The notes below the pieces were generated by a model. The model made no database searches. It had not been told where the DNA came from and saw only the letters and a program-made list of their open reading frames with translations. Position numbers and translations under genes: made by a program. DNA of 56,805 bases, taken from the NCBI GenBank assembly GCA_019347805.1, contig JAHWKR010000017.1:1-56805 (forward strand), written 5' to 3'. Shown in pieces: positions 49,200-56,182 of this stretch (its first letter is position 1; each line of letters opens with the position of its first letter). The DNA comes from Methanobacteriota archaeon (GTDB taxonomy: Archaea > Thermoplasmatota > E2 > JACPAO01 > JAHWKR01).

Positions 49200-49222
49200 C
49201 GCGTCTCCGATGCGATTGAGGA

Positions 49223-49615
49223 CTAACGCGTCTCGACCCGTGCGTCACCGTCGGTGACGACGACCACCTGCTGTTGTTGCTGTTGCGTGGGGGCCGGGGT
49301 CCAGGCGGGGACGGGGTAGGGTCGGTCGTCTGAACCACCTGAGAGCGCTGCGATGAGGAGGGCGACCGAGCCGACGAGCCCGATGACGCCGATGGCGACC
49401 AGACCGGCCCCGACGGCCATTCCGGCTTCAGCGGCTTCCCGTTCTTCGCGGCCGTCGTCGAAGAGGCCGAACAGGCCGCCGCCATTGTGGTCGTCGGCGG
49501 CTTCGCCGGCCTCGGTGAAGGTGGCGACGCCACCCATGAGGACCAGGAATGAGACGATGCCGAGGGCGATGACGAACGGCAGGGCGAGCAACCGGAGCAT
49601 GGGCGCGACCACCAT
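49223..49615 (-). CDS. Two-helix membrane protein with Gln run
   Basis: 130 residues from ATG 49615. Two membrane helices (about 5-30, LLALPFVIALGIVSFLVLMG, and about 65-92, GMAVGAGLVAIGVIGLVGSV) surround an acidic Gly-rich loop; the C-terminal tail contains TPAPTQQQQQQVVVV. It resembles short archaeal membrane proteins without assigned function. The leaderless start is suggested by CAAATAGGG about 25 bases upstream. Confidence 0.5.
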   Translation of the reverse strand: MVVAPMLRLLALPFVIALGIVSFLVLMGGVATFTEAGEAADDHNGGGLFGLFDDGREEREAAEAGMAVGAGLVAIGVIGLVGSVALLIAALSGGSDDRPYPVPAWTPAPTQQQQQQVVVVTDGDARVETR

Positions 49616-49655
49616 CCCACCCCACTAAACCCTATTTGCCCGACAGATGAACAGA

Positions 49656-49946
49656 TCAGGAAGCTGGCGTGACAGGCTCCGCCACATCAGGATGCCACCA
49701 CAGCCAGGTCCGGTGCGGCAGCGAGAACTCGCCCTCGATCTTCCCTTGGAGCCGCAGCTTGGACAGGAAACGCACCGTGGCGTCGGGGCATCGCTTGCCC
49801 GCCTCGGCGGAGGCGCGGTCGACCTCCTGGGTCGTGCGCTTCCGTCCGTCGGAGAGAAGCCCGAGGATGAAGCGCTCCGCCTCCTCGGGGGCCATCTCCC
49901 GTCGCGCCCCGGCCGCCATCGGGTCGCCGACCCGCGACCGCCCCAT
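49656..49946 (-). CDS. Small winged-helix-like protein
   Basis: 96 residues from ATG 49946, with later ATGs at 49919 and 49895. LGLLSDGRKRTTQEVDRASA, ATVRFLSKLRLQGKIEGEFS and RTWLWWHP follow the winged-helix pattern of short archaeal DNA-binding proteins. The frame continues upstream to 50894 but that part is antisense to the transporter gene and looks artificial. Ends before the next gene on the other strand; target unknown. Confidence 0.5.
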   Translation of the reverse strand: MGRSRVGDPMAAGARREMAPEEAERFILGLLSDGRKRTTQEVDRASAEAGKRCPDATVRFLSKLRLQGKIEGEFSLPHRTWLWWHPDVAEPVTPAS

Positions 49947-50000
49947 CAAGCTGTCGGTCGACGCCAGCAAGCCTTTCCGTCCTCGGTGGTTCGCGGCGCC

Positions 50001-50957
50001 GTGGCCCACGACGCGCCCGCTTTCCCGCCGCGTCTCGTCCTCCTCTTCGGGGTCCTCTCGGTCGGCGTCTCCGCGATCCTCATCCGCTATGTCGACCCGG
50101 ACATCCCGTCGGTCACCATCGCGTTCTACCGACTCTTCCTGACGCTCGTCATCCTTTCCCCGATCACGTTCACGCGCTATCGCCGTGAGTTCGCACGTCT
50201 CAGCGGGCGGGACCTGCTGGTCGCGCTCGGCATCGGCGTGATGCTGGCCATCCATTTCGCCGCCTGGATCGAGTCGCTCTTCCACACGACGGTCGCCTCG
50301 TCGGTCATCATCGTCTCTCTCGAGTCCATCCTCGCCGCGCTCGCCGCCGCTGTCTTCTTCGGCGAACGGCTCGGCATGCGTGCCCTCATGTTCATCCTCC
50401 TCGCCTTCTCGGGTGTCGTCCTCCTCGCGGTCGGCGATCTCTCCGCGGACCCGCAGGGGCGCTTCCAGGACCCGCTCTATGGGGACCTGTTGGCGTTCAT
50501 CGGTGCGGTCGCCGCGGCCGTCTATCTCGTAGGTGGCCGCAGGATGCGTCAACGCCTCCACCTTCTCCCCTATGTCGTCATCGTCTACTGGATGTGCGCC
50601 GTCGTCCTCCTCGCCATCGCCCTCGGGCAGGGTGCGCCCTTGTCCGGTTTCGCCGCCGCGGACTGGGGCCTGTTCCTCCTCATGGCGCTGTTCCCGACCA
50701 TCGGGGGGCACACCCTGTTCAACTGGTGCCTGCGCTATCTCCCCGCGGCGACCGTCTCCACCGCCATCCTCGGGGAGCCCCTCATCGCTTCGCTCCTCGC
50801 CGCGTTGCTTTTCACCGAGGTGCCGGGGCCGCTCGGTGTCGTCGGCGGGATCCTCGCGCTCATCGGCATCCTCGGTGTGGTGCGCGGCCAGCATCCCTCC
50901 CCGGCCATCGACAGCGCCGCCGAAGGCGCCGCCCTTGGTCCGAGCGGTCGACCATGA
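50001..50957 (+). CDS. EamA/DMT-family transporter
   Basis: 318 residues from GTG 50001 (GTG 49986 is possible). About ten membrane helices in two EamA repeats: the first from VLLFGVLSVGVSAILIRYVD to LLAFSGVVLLAVGDL, the second from LLAFIGAVAAAVYLVGGRR to ILALIGILGVVRG. Conserved points include SLESILAALAAAVFFGERLG and STAILGEPLIASLLAALLFT near the repeat ends. Drug/metabolite exporters; substrate unknown. A longer frame to 49647 overlaps the winged-helix gene and is rejected. Confidence 0.8.
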   Translation: MAHDAPAFPPRLVLLFGVLSVGVSAILIRYVDPDIPSVTIAFYRLFLTLVILSPITFTRYRREFARLSGRDLLVALGIGVMLAIHFAAWIESLFHTTVASSVIIVSLESILAALAAAVFFGERLGMRALMFILLAFSGVVLLAVGDLSADPQGRFQDPLYGDLLAFIGAVAAAVYLVGGRRMRQRLHLLPYVVIVYWMCAVVLLAIALGQGAPLSGFAAADWGLFLLMALFPTIGGHTLFNWCLRYLPAATVSTAILGEPLIASLLAALLFTEVPGPLGVVGGILALIGILGVVRGQHPSPAIDSAAEGAALGPSGRP

Positions 50958-51013
50958 CGGGTCGCCGTCCGTTCCCCAAGGTTGTATAAAGAAGCCGTCG
51001 CGCTCCCGACCCT

Positions 51014-52297
51014 GTGGCCACTCCGGTCTTCGTACAGACGGCCGACTTCGACCTCTTGATCCGGATGGGTGTCGCCCTAGCCATCGGCGCCCTCATCGGT
51101 CTTGAGCGTGAGCGCCACCGCGACCGCCGCACCGTCCTCGCCGGCATCCGCACCTATCCCCTCGTCGCCCTCTCCGGTGTGGTCTTCGCGTTCCTCGGCA
51201 CGCACCTTGAGAGCCCGCTCTATGTGGTCCTCGGCGCCTTCGCGTTCGCCGGGTTCTCCCTGATGCTCTACCGGGTTCGCCATTCGCTCGGCATCCACGG
51301 CATCACCAGTCCGGTCGCCTTCTTCACCACCTATCTCGTCGGGTCGCTCATCGGGCTCGGGTTCCTGCTCGAAGGCGTCATCGCCGGCGTCGCGGTCGCC
51401 ATCCTGCTTTTTACCCGCCAGACGTTGCATCGGCTCGCCGAGGTGATGACGCAGGAGGAGATGGCCGGAGCGCTCCAGTTCATCGTCATCGCGTTCATCC
51501 TCTTCCCGCTCATCGCCGACAATCCGCTCGACCCGTGGGGCATCATCAACCCCAAATGGGTGCTCCTGATCGTCATCTTCGTCTCGGGCGTGAGCTTCGC
51601 GTCGTTCCTTGTGATGCGCACCCTCGGGACCAACAAGGGCCTTCCCGTGTCTGGACTTCTCGGGGGCCTCGTCAATTCCGAGGCGACGACGGCGAGCCTC
51701 GCCAACCTCGTCACCGAGAAGCCGCATCTCATGCGCCAGGCGGTCGTCGGCATCGCGCTCGCGAACAGCACCATGCTGATCCGCAACCTCCTCATCGCCG
51801 GTTTCGTCGACCCGTCGTTCCGCTTCCTCACCCTGATGGCGCCGCCCCTTGTCCTCATGGCCGTCGTCCAGACCGCGGCGGCCGTCATGCGCCATGCGCA
51901 GATCAAGGACGAGGGCGAGGCGATCCGGGTCAAGAACCCGTTCGCCGTCGGGCCCGCTGTCCGCTTCGCGCTTCTTTTCGTCGGTTTCCAGATCATCATC
52001 TTCGGCCTCACGCATATCCCCCGAACCGGTGAGGCGAGCGTGCTCATCGCAGCGGTCGGCGGACTCGTCTCGAGCGCGGCGGTGGTGGCGTCGACCGGGA
52101 CGCTCGCGGCAGGCGGACAAGTGTCGTTGAAGATCGCCGTGGCGACCGCGGTGCTCGCCACCATCGTCTCGACGCTCAACAAGCTCATCGTCACGAAGGC
52201 CATCGAGGGTCGGCTGGTGCCCCATCTTCTCCGGCTCGCGCTCTTCCCTGCGCTCCTCGGGATCGTCACACTGGTCGCGGTCCTCGTCTGGATGTAA
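51014..52297 (+). CDS. MgtC/DUF4010 membrane protein
   Basis: 427 residues from leaderless GTG 51014 (TTGTATAAAG about 28 bases upstream). The N-terminal 130 residues match the MgtC family (RMGVALAIGALIGLERERHR, GIRTYPLVALSGVVFAFLG) and the rest the DUF4010 domain (SGLLGGLVNSEATTASLANL, AAVGGLVSSAAVVASTGTLA). About twelve membrane helices. The pair of domains is found in prokaryotic membrane proteins of unknown transport role; Mg2+-related function is not shown for this form. Confidence 0.8.
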   Translation: MATPVFVQTADFDLLIRMGVALAIGALIGLERERHRDRRTVLAGIRTYPLVALSGVVFAFLGTHLESPLYVVLGAFAFAGFSLMLYRVRHSLGIHGITSPVAFFTTYLVGSLIGLGFLLEGVIAGVAVAILLFTRQTLHRLAEVMTQEEMAGALQFIVIAFILFPLIADNPLDPWGIINPKWVLLIVIFVSGVSFASFLVMRTLGTNKGLPVSGLLGGLVNSEATTASLANLVTEKPHLMRQAVVGIALANSTMLIRNLLIAGFVDPSFRFLTLMAPPLVLMAVVQTAAAVMRHAQIKDEGEAIRVKNPFAVGPAVRFALLFVGFQIIIFGLTHIPRTGEASVLIAAVGGLVSSAAVVASTGTLAAGGQVSLKIAVATAVLATIVSTLNKLIVTKAIEGRLVPHLLRLALFPALLGIVTLVAVLVWM

Positions 52298-52543
52298 GAG
52301 GGCGTGATCGGTACGGAGTGACCGGAGTCGATGCTCGTGCTCTTACATGTATGGGAGCGGGGTCGCGGTAGCCGTTCCCCTCCTGGAGACCAGGTTTTGT
52401 CGCGGTCTTCCCGTATCCTATACGCGCTCGTCGATACGACGAAAAAGAGACCCGTAACGCACAGGCCCCCTATCAACCCCACCATCGGGCGCGTCCACCA
52501 AAACGTTATATCGCCGCGGACTCCATACCAGGGAACGGACCCC

Positions 52544-53143
52544 ATGGACACGCGACTTCCCGTGGCCGAGACGATGGATGATGACCCGCTCGCCATGGAC
52601 CCGAAGACGTCTGTCCGTGATGCCGCGAGCGCCATGCAGGCGCGCGGTGTCGGAGGTTTGCTCGTTTTCGACGGCGGTCGCATGACCGGGATCCTGACCG
52701 AGCGCGACATCCTCACCAAGGTCGTCGCCGCGGGTCGGGACACGACCCAGACGACGGTCGGTGACATCATGACGCCCGACCCGATCACGATCCCGGCGGA
52801 CCACGACATCCTCGAGGCGCTGCGCGTCATGCGTGCGCACGGGATCCGGCATCTGCCTGTCGTGGGCGGAGGTCGCTTGAGGGGAATGGTGACCGAGAGG
52901 GCCATCAGCCGCCAGGCCCCGGAGCTCCTGCAGATCGCCGGGGACTGGAACACGATCACGAACGGTCATGACGGTTCTTCGTCCAGCGTCCGGCCCCTTG
53001 CGCTCGTCGGAGGGGTGTGCGAGACGTGCGGCAACGAAGCCGATGACCTCGTCGATGTCGGCGATCTCATGGTATGTGAGGAATGCGCCGAGACGGTACG
53101 TGAGACCACCGAGGACGAGGTCCAGAGCCCTGTGCTCGGTTGA
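52544..53143 (+). CDS. CBS-pair protein with C-terminal zinc ribbon
   Basis: 199 residues from ATG 52544, with CGTTATATCG about 35 bases upstream. Two CBS motifs, SVRDAASAMQARGVGGLLVF...TERDILTK and DIMTPDPITIPADHDILEAL...RGMVTERAI, form one Bateman module that binds adenine nucleotides in other proteins. Then a zinc ribbon CETCGNEADDLVDVGDLMVC, EECAE. Likely a cytoplasmic energy-state sensor. The next gene encodes a four-CBS protein. Confidence 0.75.
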   Translation: MDTRLPVAETMDDDPLAMDPKTSVRDAASAMQARGVGGLLVFDGGRMTGILTERDILTKVVAAGRDTTQTTVGDIMTPDPITIPADHDILEALRVMRAHGIRHLPVVGGGRLRGMVTERAISRQAPELLQIAGDWNTITNGHDGSSSSVRPLALVGGVCETCGNEADDLVDVGDLMVCEECAETVRETTEDEVQSPVLG

Positions 53144-53203
53144 GGAGACGATAGCATGAACCCGCCACCTCGAGGCATATACAGTCCAGCGGAAGAGACG
53201 ACC

Positions 53204-54004
53204 ATGTATCACGTACGGGATGTGATGACGGACCAAGTGGTGACCGTCGGCAAGAACGACGACCTCAAGCATGTCATGGAGTTGATGGAGAAGCACAACG
53301 TGACCAAGGTGCCTGTCATGGACAACGGCAACCTCGTGGGCATCGTCTCGGACAACATGATCACCAAGAAGCTCGGTTCGGTGCGCCGCAGGGGCAACAT
53401 GCCGAGCGGCCTGCACGCGTCGAGCGTGATGGAGAAGGATTTCGAGATCGCCCATCCGGACGCCCCCATCACCGACCTCCTTCCCAAGGTCGGCCTCGCC
53501 GGGCTCACCATGATCCCGGTCGTGTCGAAAGGGAAACTGGTGGGGGTCCACACAAAGGCGAACCTGCTCCACATCATCGAGAGCGAGGAACCGGTGTCGA
53601 GCGTGATGTCGTCGCAGGTCCACACGGTGACCCCGTCGGACCGGCTCGTCCACGCGCGCCGCCTGCTCATCGACAACGAGATCGCCCGCCTGCCGGTGGT
53701 CGAAAACGGCAAGGTGGTCGGCATCCTGCACGAGGCGGAGATCGCCAAGGCGTTCGCCGCCATGCTCCAGGACACGCCGTTCGAGCACCAGCATGCCCGT
53801 GCCCGGGAACTCGAGGTCGGCGCCTGGATGCGCAATCCGGTCGTGACGGCCACCCCGGACATCACCATCAAGGAGGCGGCCCGCAAGATGATCGATGAAC
53901 AGATCGGTGCGCTGCCGCTCCTCGACACTGAGGGCCGCATCACCGGCATCGTCACGCGCACCGATCTCGCACGCACCATCCGGTTCGAGAACAACGCGTC
54001 CTGA
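53204..54004 (+). CDS. Four-CBS-domain protein
   Basis: 266 residues from ATG 53204, which is about 27 bases from CATATAC; ATG 53156 also in frame. CBS units: VRDVMTDQVVTVGKNDDLKH; SSVMEKDFEIAHPDAPITDL; SSVMSSQVHTVTPSDRLVHA; and GAWMRNPVVTATPDITIKEA. Two Bateman modules probably pair into a disc that binds AMP/ATP or SAM. No catalytic domain is attached, so it probably regulates a partner protein. Tandem with the CBS-zinc-ribbon gene (60 bases). Confidence 0.82.
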   Translation: MYHVRDVMTDQVVTVGKNDDLKHVMELMEKHNVTKVPVMDNGNLVGIVSDNMITKKLGSVRRRGNMPSGLHASSVMEKDFEIAHPDAPITDLLPKVGLAGLTMIPVVSKGKLVGVHTKANLLHIIESEEPVSSVMSSQVHTVTPSDRLVHARRLLIDNEIARLPVVENGKVVGILHEAEIAKAFAAMLQDTPFEHQHARARELEVGAWMRNPVVTATPDITIKEAARKMIDEQIGALPLLDTEGRITGIVTRTDLARTIRFENNAS

Positions 54005-54081
54005 ACGGGGTCGACTCCCGGTCCCTCTTCCCGCCATTCTCCAGCCATTGCGCCACGTTTTTCATCCTGACCGGTCTCCGG

Positions 54082-54492
54082 GTGGATGGGATGACCTACC
54101 GGATCCCACCGAAGGGAGTGCTCGAGAGGGCGGTCCTCACCGTCATGCGCAGAAGGGGGAGCGTCGGCTCCCTCGGCCGTCTGACGGAACTGGTCGCCCA
54201 CGAGGTGGGTCGGAAGGACCCCCAGGCGCGTATCGGACCGGAGCGCTTGCGGCGCCTCGTCGTCCGCATGGACCATGTCCGAACGACGATCCATACGCGC
54301 CGCGGGGAGAGCGGGACGCTGCGGAAGGCCTGCCCCGTCTGCGGCGCCTCCCTTGAGACGGTCCGCAATCGCACCCTTGACGGCGGGGCCGTGGACCTCC
54401 AGGCGAAGTGCACAGAATGCGACTATTGGACCGGTCGCGAGCGACGGGTCCCGGTCCGGTATGTCTTTCACCTGCGCGATTGGCAGTTCTGA
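54082..54492 (+). CDS. Zinc-ribbon protein with N-terminal helical domain
   Basis: 136 residues from GTG 54082 or ATG 54091. Residues 1-75 look like a winged-helix or helical domain (GVLERAVLTVMRRRGSVGSL, GPERLRRLVVRMDHVRTTIH), and 84-118 a zinc ribbon (CPVCGASLETVRNRTLDGGA, CTECDYWTG). Basic overall, so nucleic-acid binding is plausible. No operon. Confidence 0.6.
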   Translation: MDGMTYRIPPKGVLERAVLTVMRRRGSVGSLGRLTELVAHEVGRKDPQARIGPERLRRLVVRMDHVRTTIHTRRGESGTLRKACPVCGASLETVRNRTLDGGAVDLQAKCTECDYWTGRERRVPVRYVFHLRDWQF

Positions 54493-54546
54493 CATGTCCA
54501 CCCAAAAAAGGGAACCATTCTAAAAGAGACCCTCTTTCGCGCGGCC

Positions 54547-54960
54547 ATGGCGGCGCTCTGGGCAGGGATCAACGCCGGTCTCGTCGCCCTCGACTTCTTC
54601 ATCATCGCCTATGGCCTCTACCTTGCCAAGGTGAAGCGGGATTTCGTCCTGCACTCGAAGGTCATGATCACCGCGGGTGTCGTGTTCCTGGTGTTCTTGG
54701 TCAGCTTCCTGTTCAAGGTGCTGCTTGTCGGCGTCCAGGAGATGCCGGTCTGGGAGGGAGCGATCATCCAGCCGCGCACCATCCTCATCATCCACGAGAT
54801 CATCGCACTCATCACGGTGCCGCTCCTCGTCGCCACCTATTGGTTCGCCTTCAAGGGCCAGTTCGAGCGCCACAAGCGCATCGCTCCTTGGGCCGGCGGT
54901 TTGTGGCTTTTCGAGTCGGCGTTCGGCATCGTCGAGTTCTACATCCTGTACTTCACGTAG
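54547..54960 (+). CDS. DUF420-like membrane protein
   Basis: 137 residues from leaderless ATG 54547 (TTCTAAAAG about 26 bases upstream). Four membrane helices: INAGLVALDFFIIAYGLYLA, KVMITAGVVFLVFLVSFLF, TILIIHEIIALITVPLLVAT and LWLFESAFGIVEFYILYF. His residues (LHSKVMI, IIHEIIAL, ERHKRIAPW) at helix ends resemble the DUF420/CtaM-related family that has been linked to heme-copper oxidase assembly. Such a role here is inference; no oxidase genes are nearby. Confidence 0.6.
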   Translation: MAALWAGINAGLVALDFFIIAYGLYLAKVKRDFVLHSKVMITAGVVFLVFLVSFLFKVLLVGVQEMPVWEGAIIQPRTILIIHEIIALITVPLLVATYWFAFKGQFERHKRIAPWAGGLWLFESAFGIVEFYILYFT

Positions 54961-55031
54961 ACGCCGGCCCGTATCATCGCTGGAGAGGCCGCACTGGTCA
55001 ACCGATGTCCACGAAAAAGAGGAACGGAGAC

Positions 55032-55070
55032 TCCGGGGGAGGGCTTTTCCCTCCCCCGGACCCCCACCCG
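55032..55070 (+). repeat. GC-rich palindromic element, copy E
   Basis: TCCGGGGGAGGG (55032-55043), loop CTTTT, and CCCTCCCCCGGA (55049-55060) form a perfect 12-bp hairpin, followed by CCCCCACCC. It lies between the DUF420 gene and the 3' end of the convergent tRNA gene and could terminate both. Confidence 0.65.
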
Positions 55071-55075
55071 GTGCA

Positions 55076-55159
55076 CGCCGAGGGAGAGATTCGAACTCCC
55101 GAGGGATCACTCCCAGCGGTTTTCGAGACCGCCGCCATACCGGGCTTGGCTACCTCGGC
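55076..55159 (-). tRNA. tRNA-Ser(CGA)
   Basis: Minus strand, 84 bases: acceptor arms GCCGAGG (55159-55153) and CCTCGGC (55083-55077) with discriminator G; the anticodon loop CTCGAAA, enclosed by GCGGT/ACCGC, contains anticodon CGA. A variable arm (GGGAGTGATCCC-like) and the T-arm GGAGTTCGAATCTCTCC complete a class II (long variable arm) tRNA, as required for Ser. CCA is not encoded. No intron. TATA CTTATTAG (55184-55191) lies about 28 bases before the 5' end. Confidence 0.95.
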
Positions 55160-55183
55160 AAACAGAAGCGCCCGGAGAAACGG

Positions 55184-55191
55184 CTAATAAG
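55184..55191. promoter_or_regulatory. Near-symmetric TATA box shared by tRNA and SAMP gene
   Basis: CTAATAAG on the plus strand reads CTTATTAG on the minus strand. Its centre is about 28 bases from the tRNA 5' end (55159) and about 26 bases from the GTG at 55213 on the other side. One box therefore seems to serve two divergent transcripts, though the two directions would need different flanking BRE sequences. Confidence 0.45.
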
Positions 55192-55212
55192 GGGGCCTAT
55201 TTGCCCGTTTTG

Positions 55213-55425
55213 GTGCGTCTCGACGTCAGCTGGTTCCCGAGGGGCTCTGGCCAGGAAGGCATGGTCGAGCTTCCGCCCTGGTCCCGCGTCACCGATCTGC
55301 TGGACGAACTAAAGGAGACACCGGATGGCGTCCTCGTCGTGCGTGATGGCGTGCCGGTGCCCTTGGACACCCCGCTCTCGGAAGGGGACGCCGTGCGTAT
55401 CGTCCGCACGGTCTCGGGTGGTTGA
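55213..55425 (+). CDS. Ubiquitin-like small archaeal modifier protein (SAMP/MoaD/ThiS type)
   Basis: 70 residues from GTG 55213 (TTG 55201 is the alternative). A beta-grasp pattern: VRLDVSWFPRGSG, MVELPPWSRVTDLLDELKET, GVLVVRDGVPVPLDTPLSEG, DAVRIVRTVSGG. The C-terminal Gly-Gly is the signature of sulfur-carrier and SAMP proteins, which are activated by an E1-like enzyme and conjugated to lysines or used for tRNA thiolation/molybdopterin. No E1 homologue is visible in the window. Confidence 0.8.
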   Translation: MRLDVSWFPRGSGQEGMVELPPWSRVTDLLDELKETPDGVLVVRDGVPVPLDTPLSEGDAVRIVRTVSGG

Positions 55426-55473
55426 AGCGGCCGCGAGCGTGGTGGTTTCAAGGCAGATGCCGTGCCGGGGCTG

Positions 55474-56085
55474 ATGGCGGAACAGGTCAAGGTCGCCGGC
55501 ATCTGTGGTTCACTGCGCGATGATTCGCTCTCGCGCAGAGCATTGCAGATCGGCCTCGAGGGCGCGGCCGAGGTCGGTGCGGAGACGGAACTCATCGACC
55601 TCCGTGACTACGAGATGGTCTTTACGGTCGGCAAGATGTCCGACGAAGCGGTGCCGGAAGACGTGGTGCGGCTCCGGCGCAAGGTGCAGGAGGCATCAGG
55701 GCTCATCCTCGCCACTCCGGAGTATCACGGCAGTTATTCGGGCATCATCAAGAACGCCTTGGACCTCATGGGTTTCGACGAGGTGGAGGGGAAAATGATC
55801 GGTCTTCTCGCCGTCTCCGGCGGCGCGATGGGAGGACTCGAGGCGATGAACGCGTTGCGCGCCGTGGGTCGGGCCTTGCACGCGTGGGTCATCCCGGAAC
55901 AGGCCGGCGTGCCGAAGGCGTGGGACGCGTTCGCCGACGACGGGTCGCTGAAGGACCAAAAGCTCGCCGAACGGGTGCGCGAGGTGGGGCGGCAGACCGC
56001 ACGATTCGCTTGGCTCCACTCCTCGGAAAAGAGCAAGGATTTCATCAAGGAGTGGGAGGCGGCGGTCCAGAACCCCGGCGGGTGA
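55474..56085 (+). CDS. NADPH-dependent FMN reductase
   Basis: 203 residues from ATG 55474, about 27 bases after GTTTCAAGG; GTG 55462 is possible. VKVAGICGSLRDDSLSRRAL is the FMN-phosphate-binding loop; EASGLILATPEYHGSYSGII, KNALDLMGF and GLLAVSGGAMGGLEAMNALR follow. The fold is of the flavodoxin-like SsuE/ChrR/azoreductase family, which reduces FMN, quinones or metal ions. Stand-alone gene. Confidence 0.85.
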   Translation: MAEQVKVAGICGSLRDDSLSRRALQIGLEGAAEVGAETELIDLRDYEMVFTVGKMSDEAVPEDVVRLRRKVQEASGLILATPEYHGSYSGIIKNALDLMGFDEVEGKMIGLLAVSGGAMGGLEAMNALRAVGRALHAWVIPEQAGVPKAWDAFADDGSLKDQKLAERVREVGRQTARFAWLHSSEKSKDFIKEWEAAVQNPGG

Positions 56086-56182
56086 CCTGCAGGCGCTCGG
56101 CTGCAGGACCGCAAGGAAGGTCGTTCATTACCAGTCGACCTGCGAACGGGTTTAGTACTCCCTGTTGACTTGTCCGCGCCAG

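Noticed and set aside
49947-50894. Upstream part of the minus-strand frame ending at 49656
   Set aside because: Only the last 96 codons show a winged-helix pattern; the rest is antisense to the EamA transporter and is Glu/Asp/Arg-rich.
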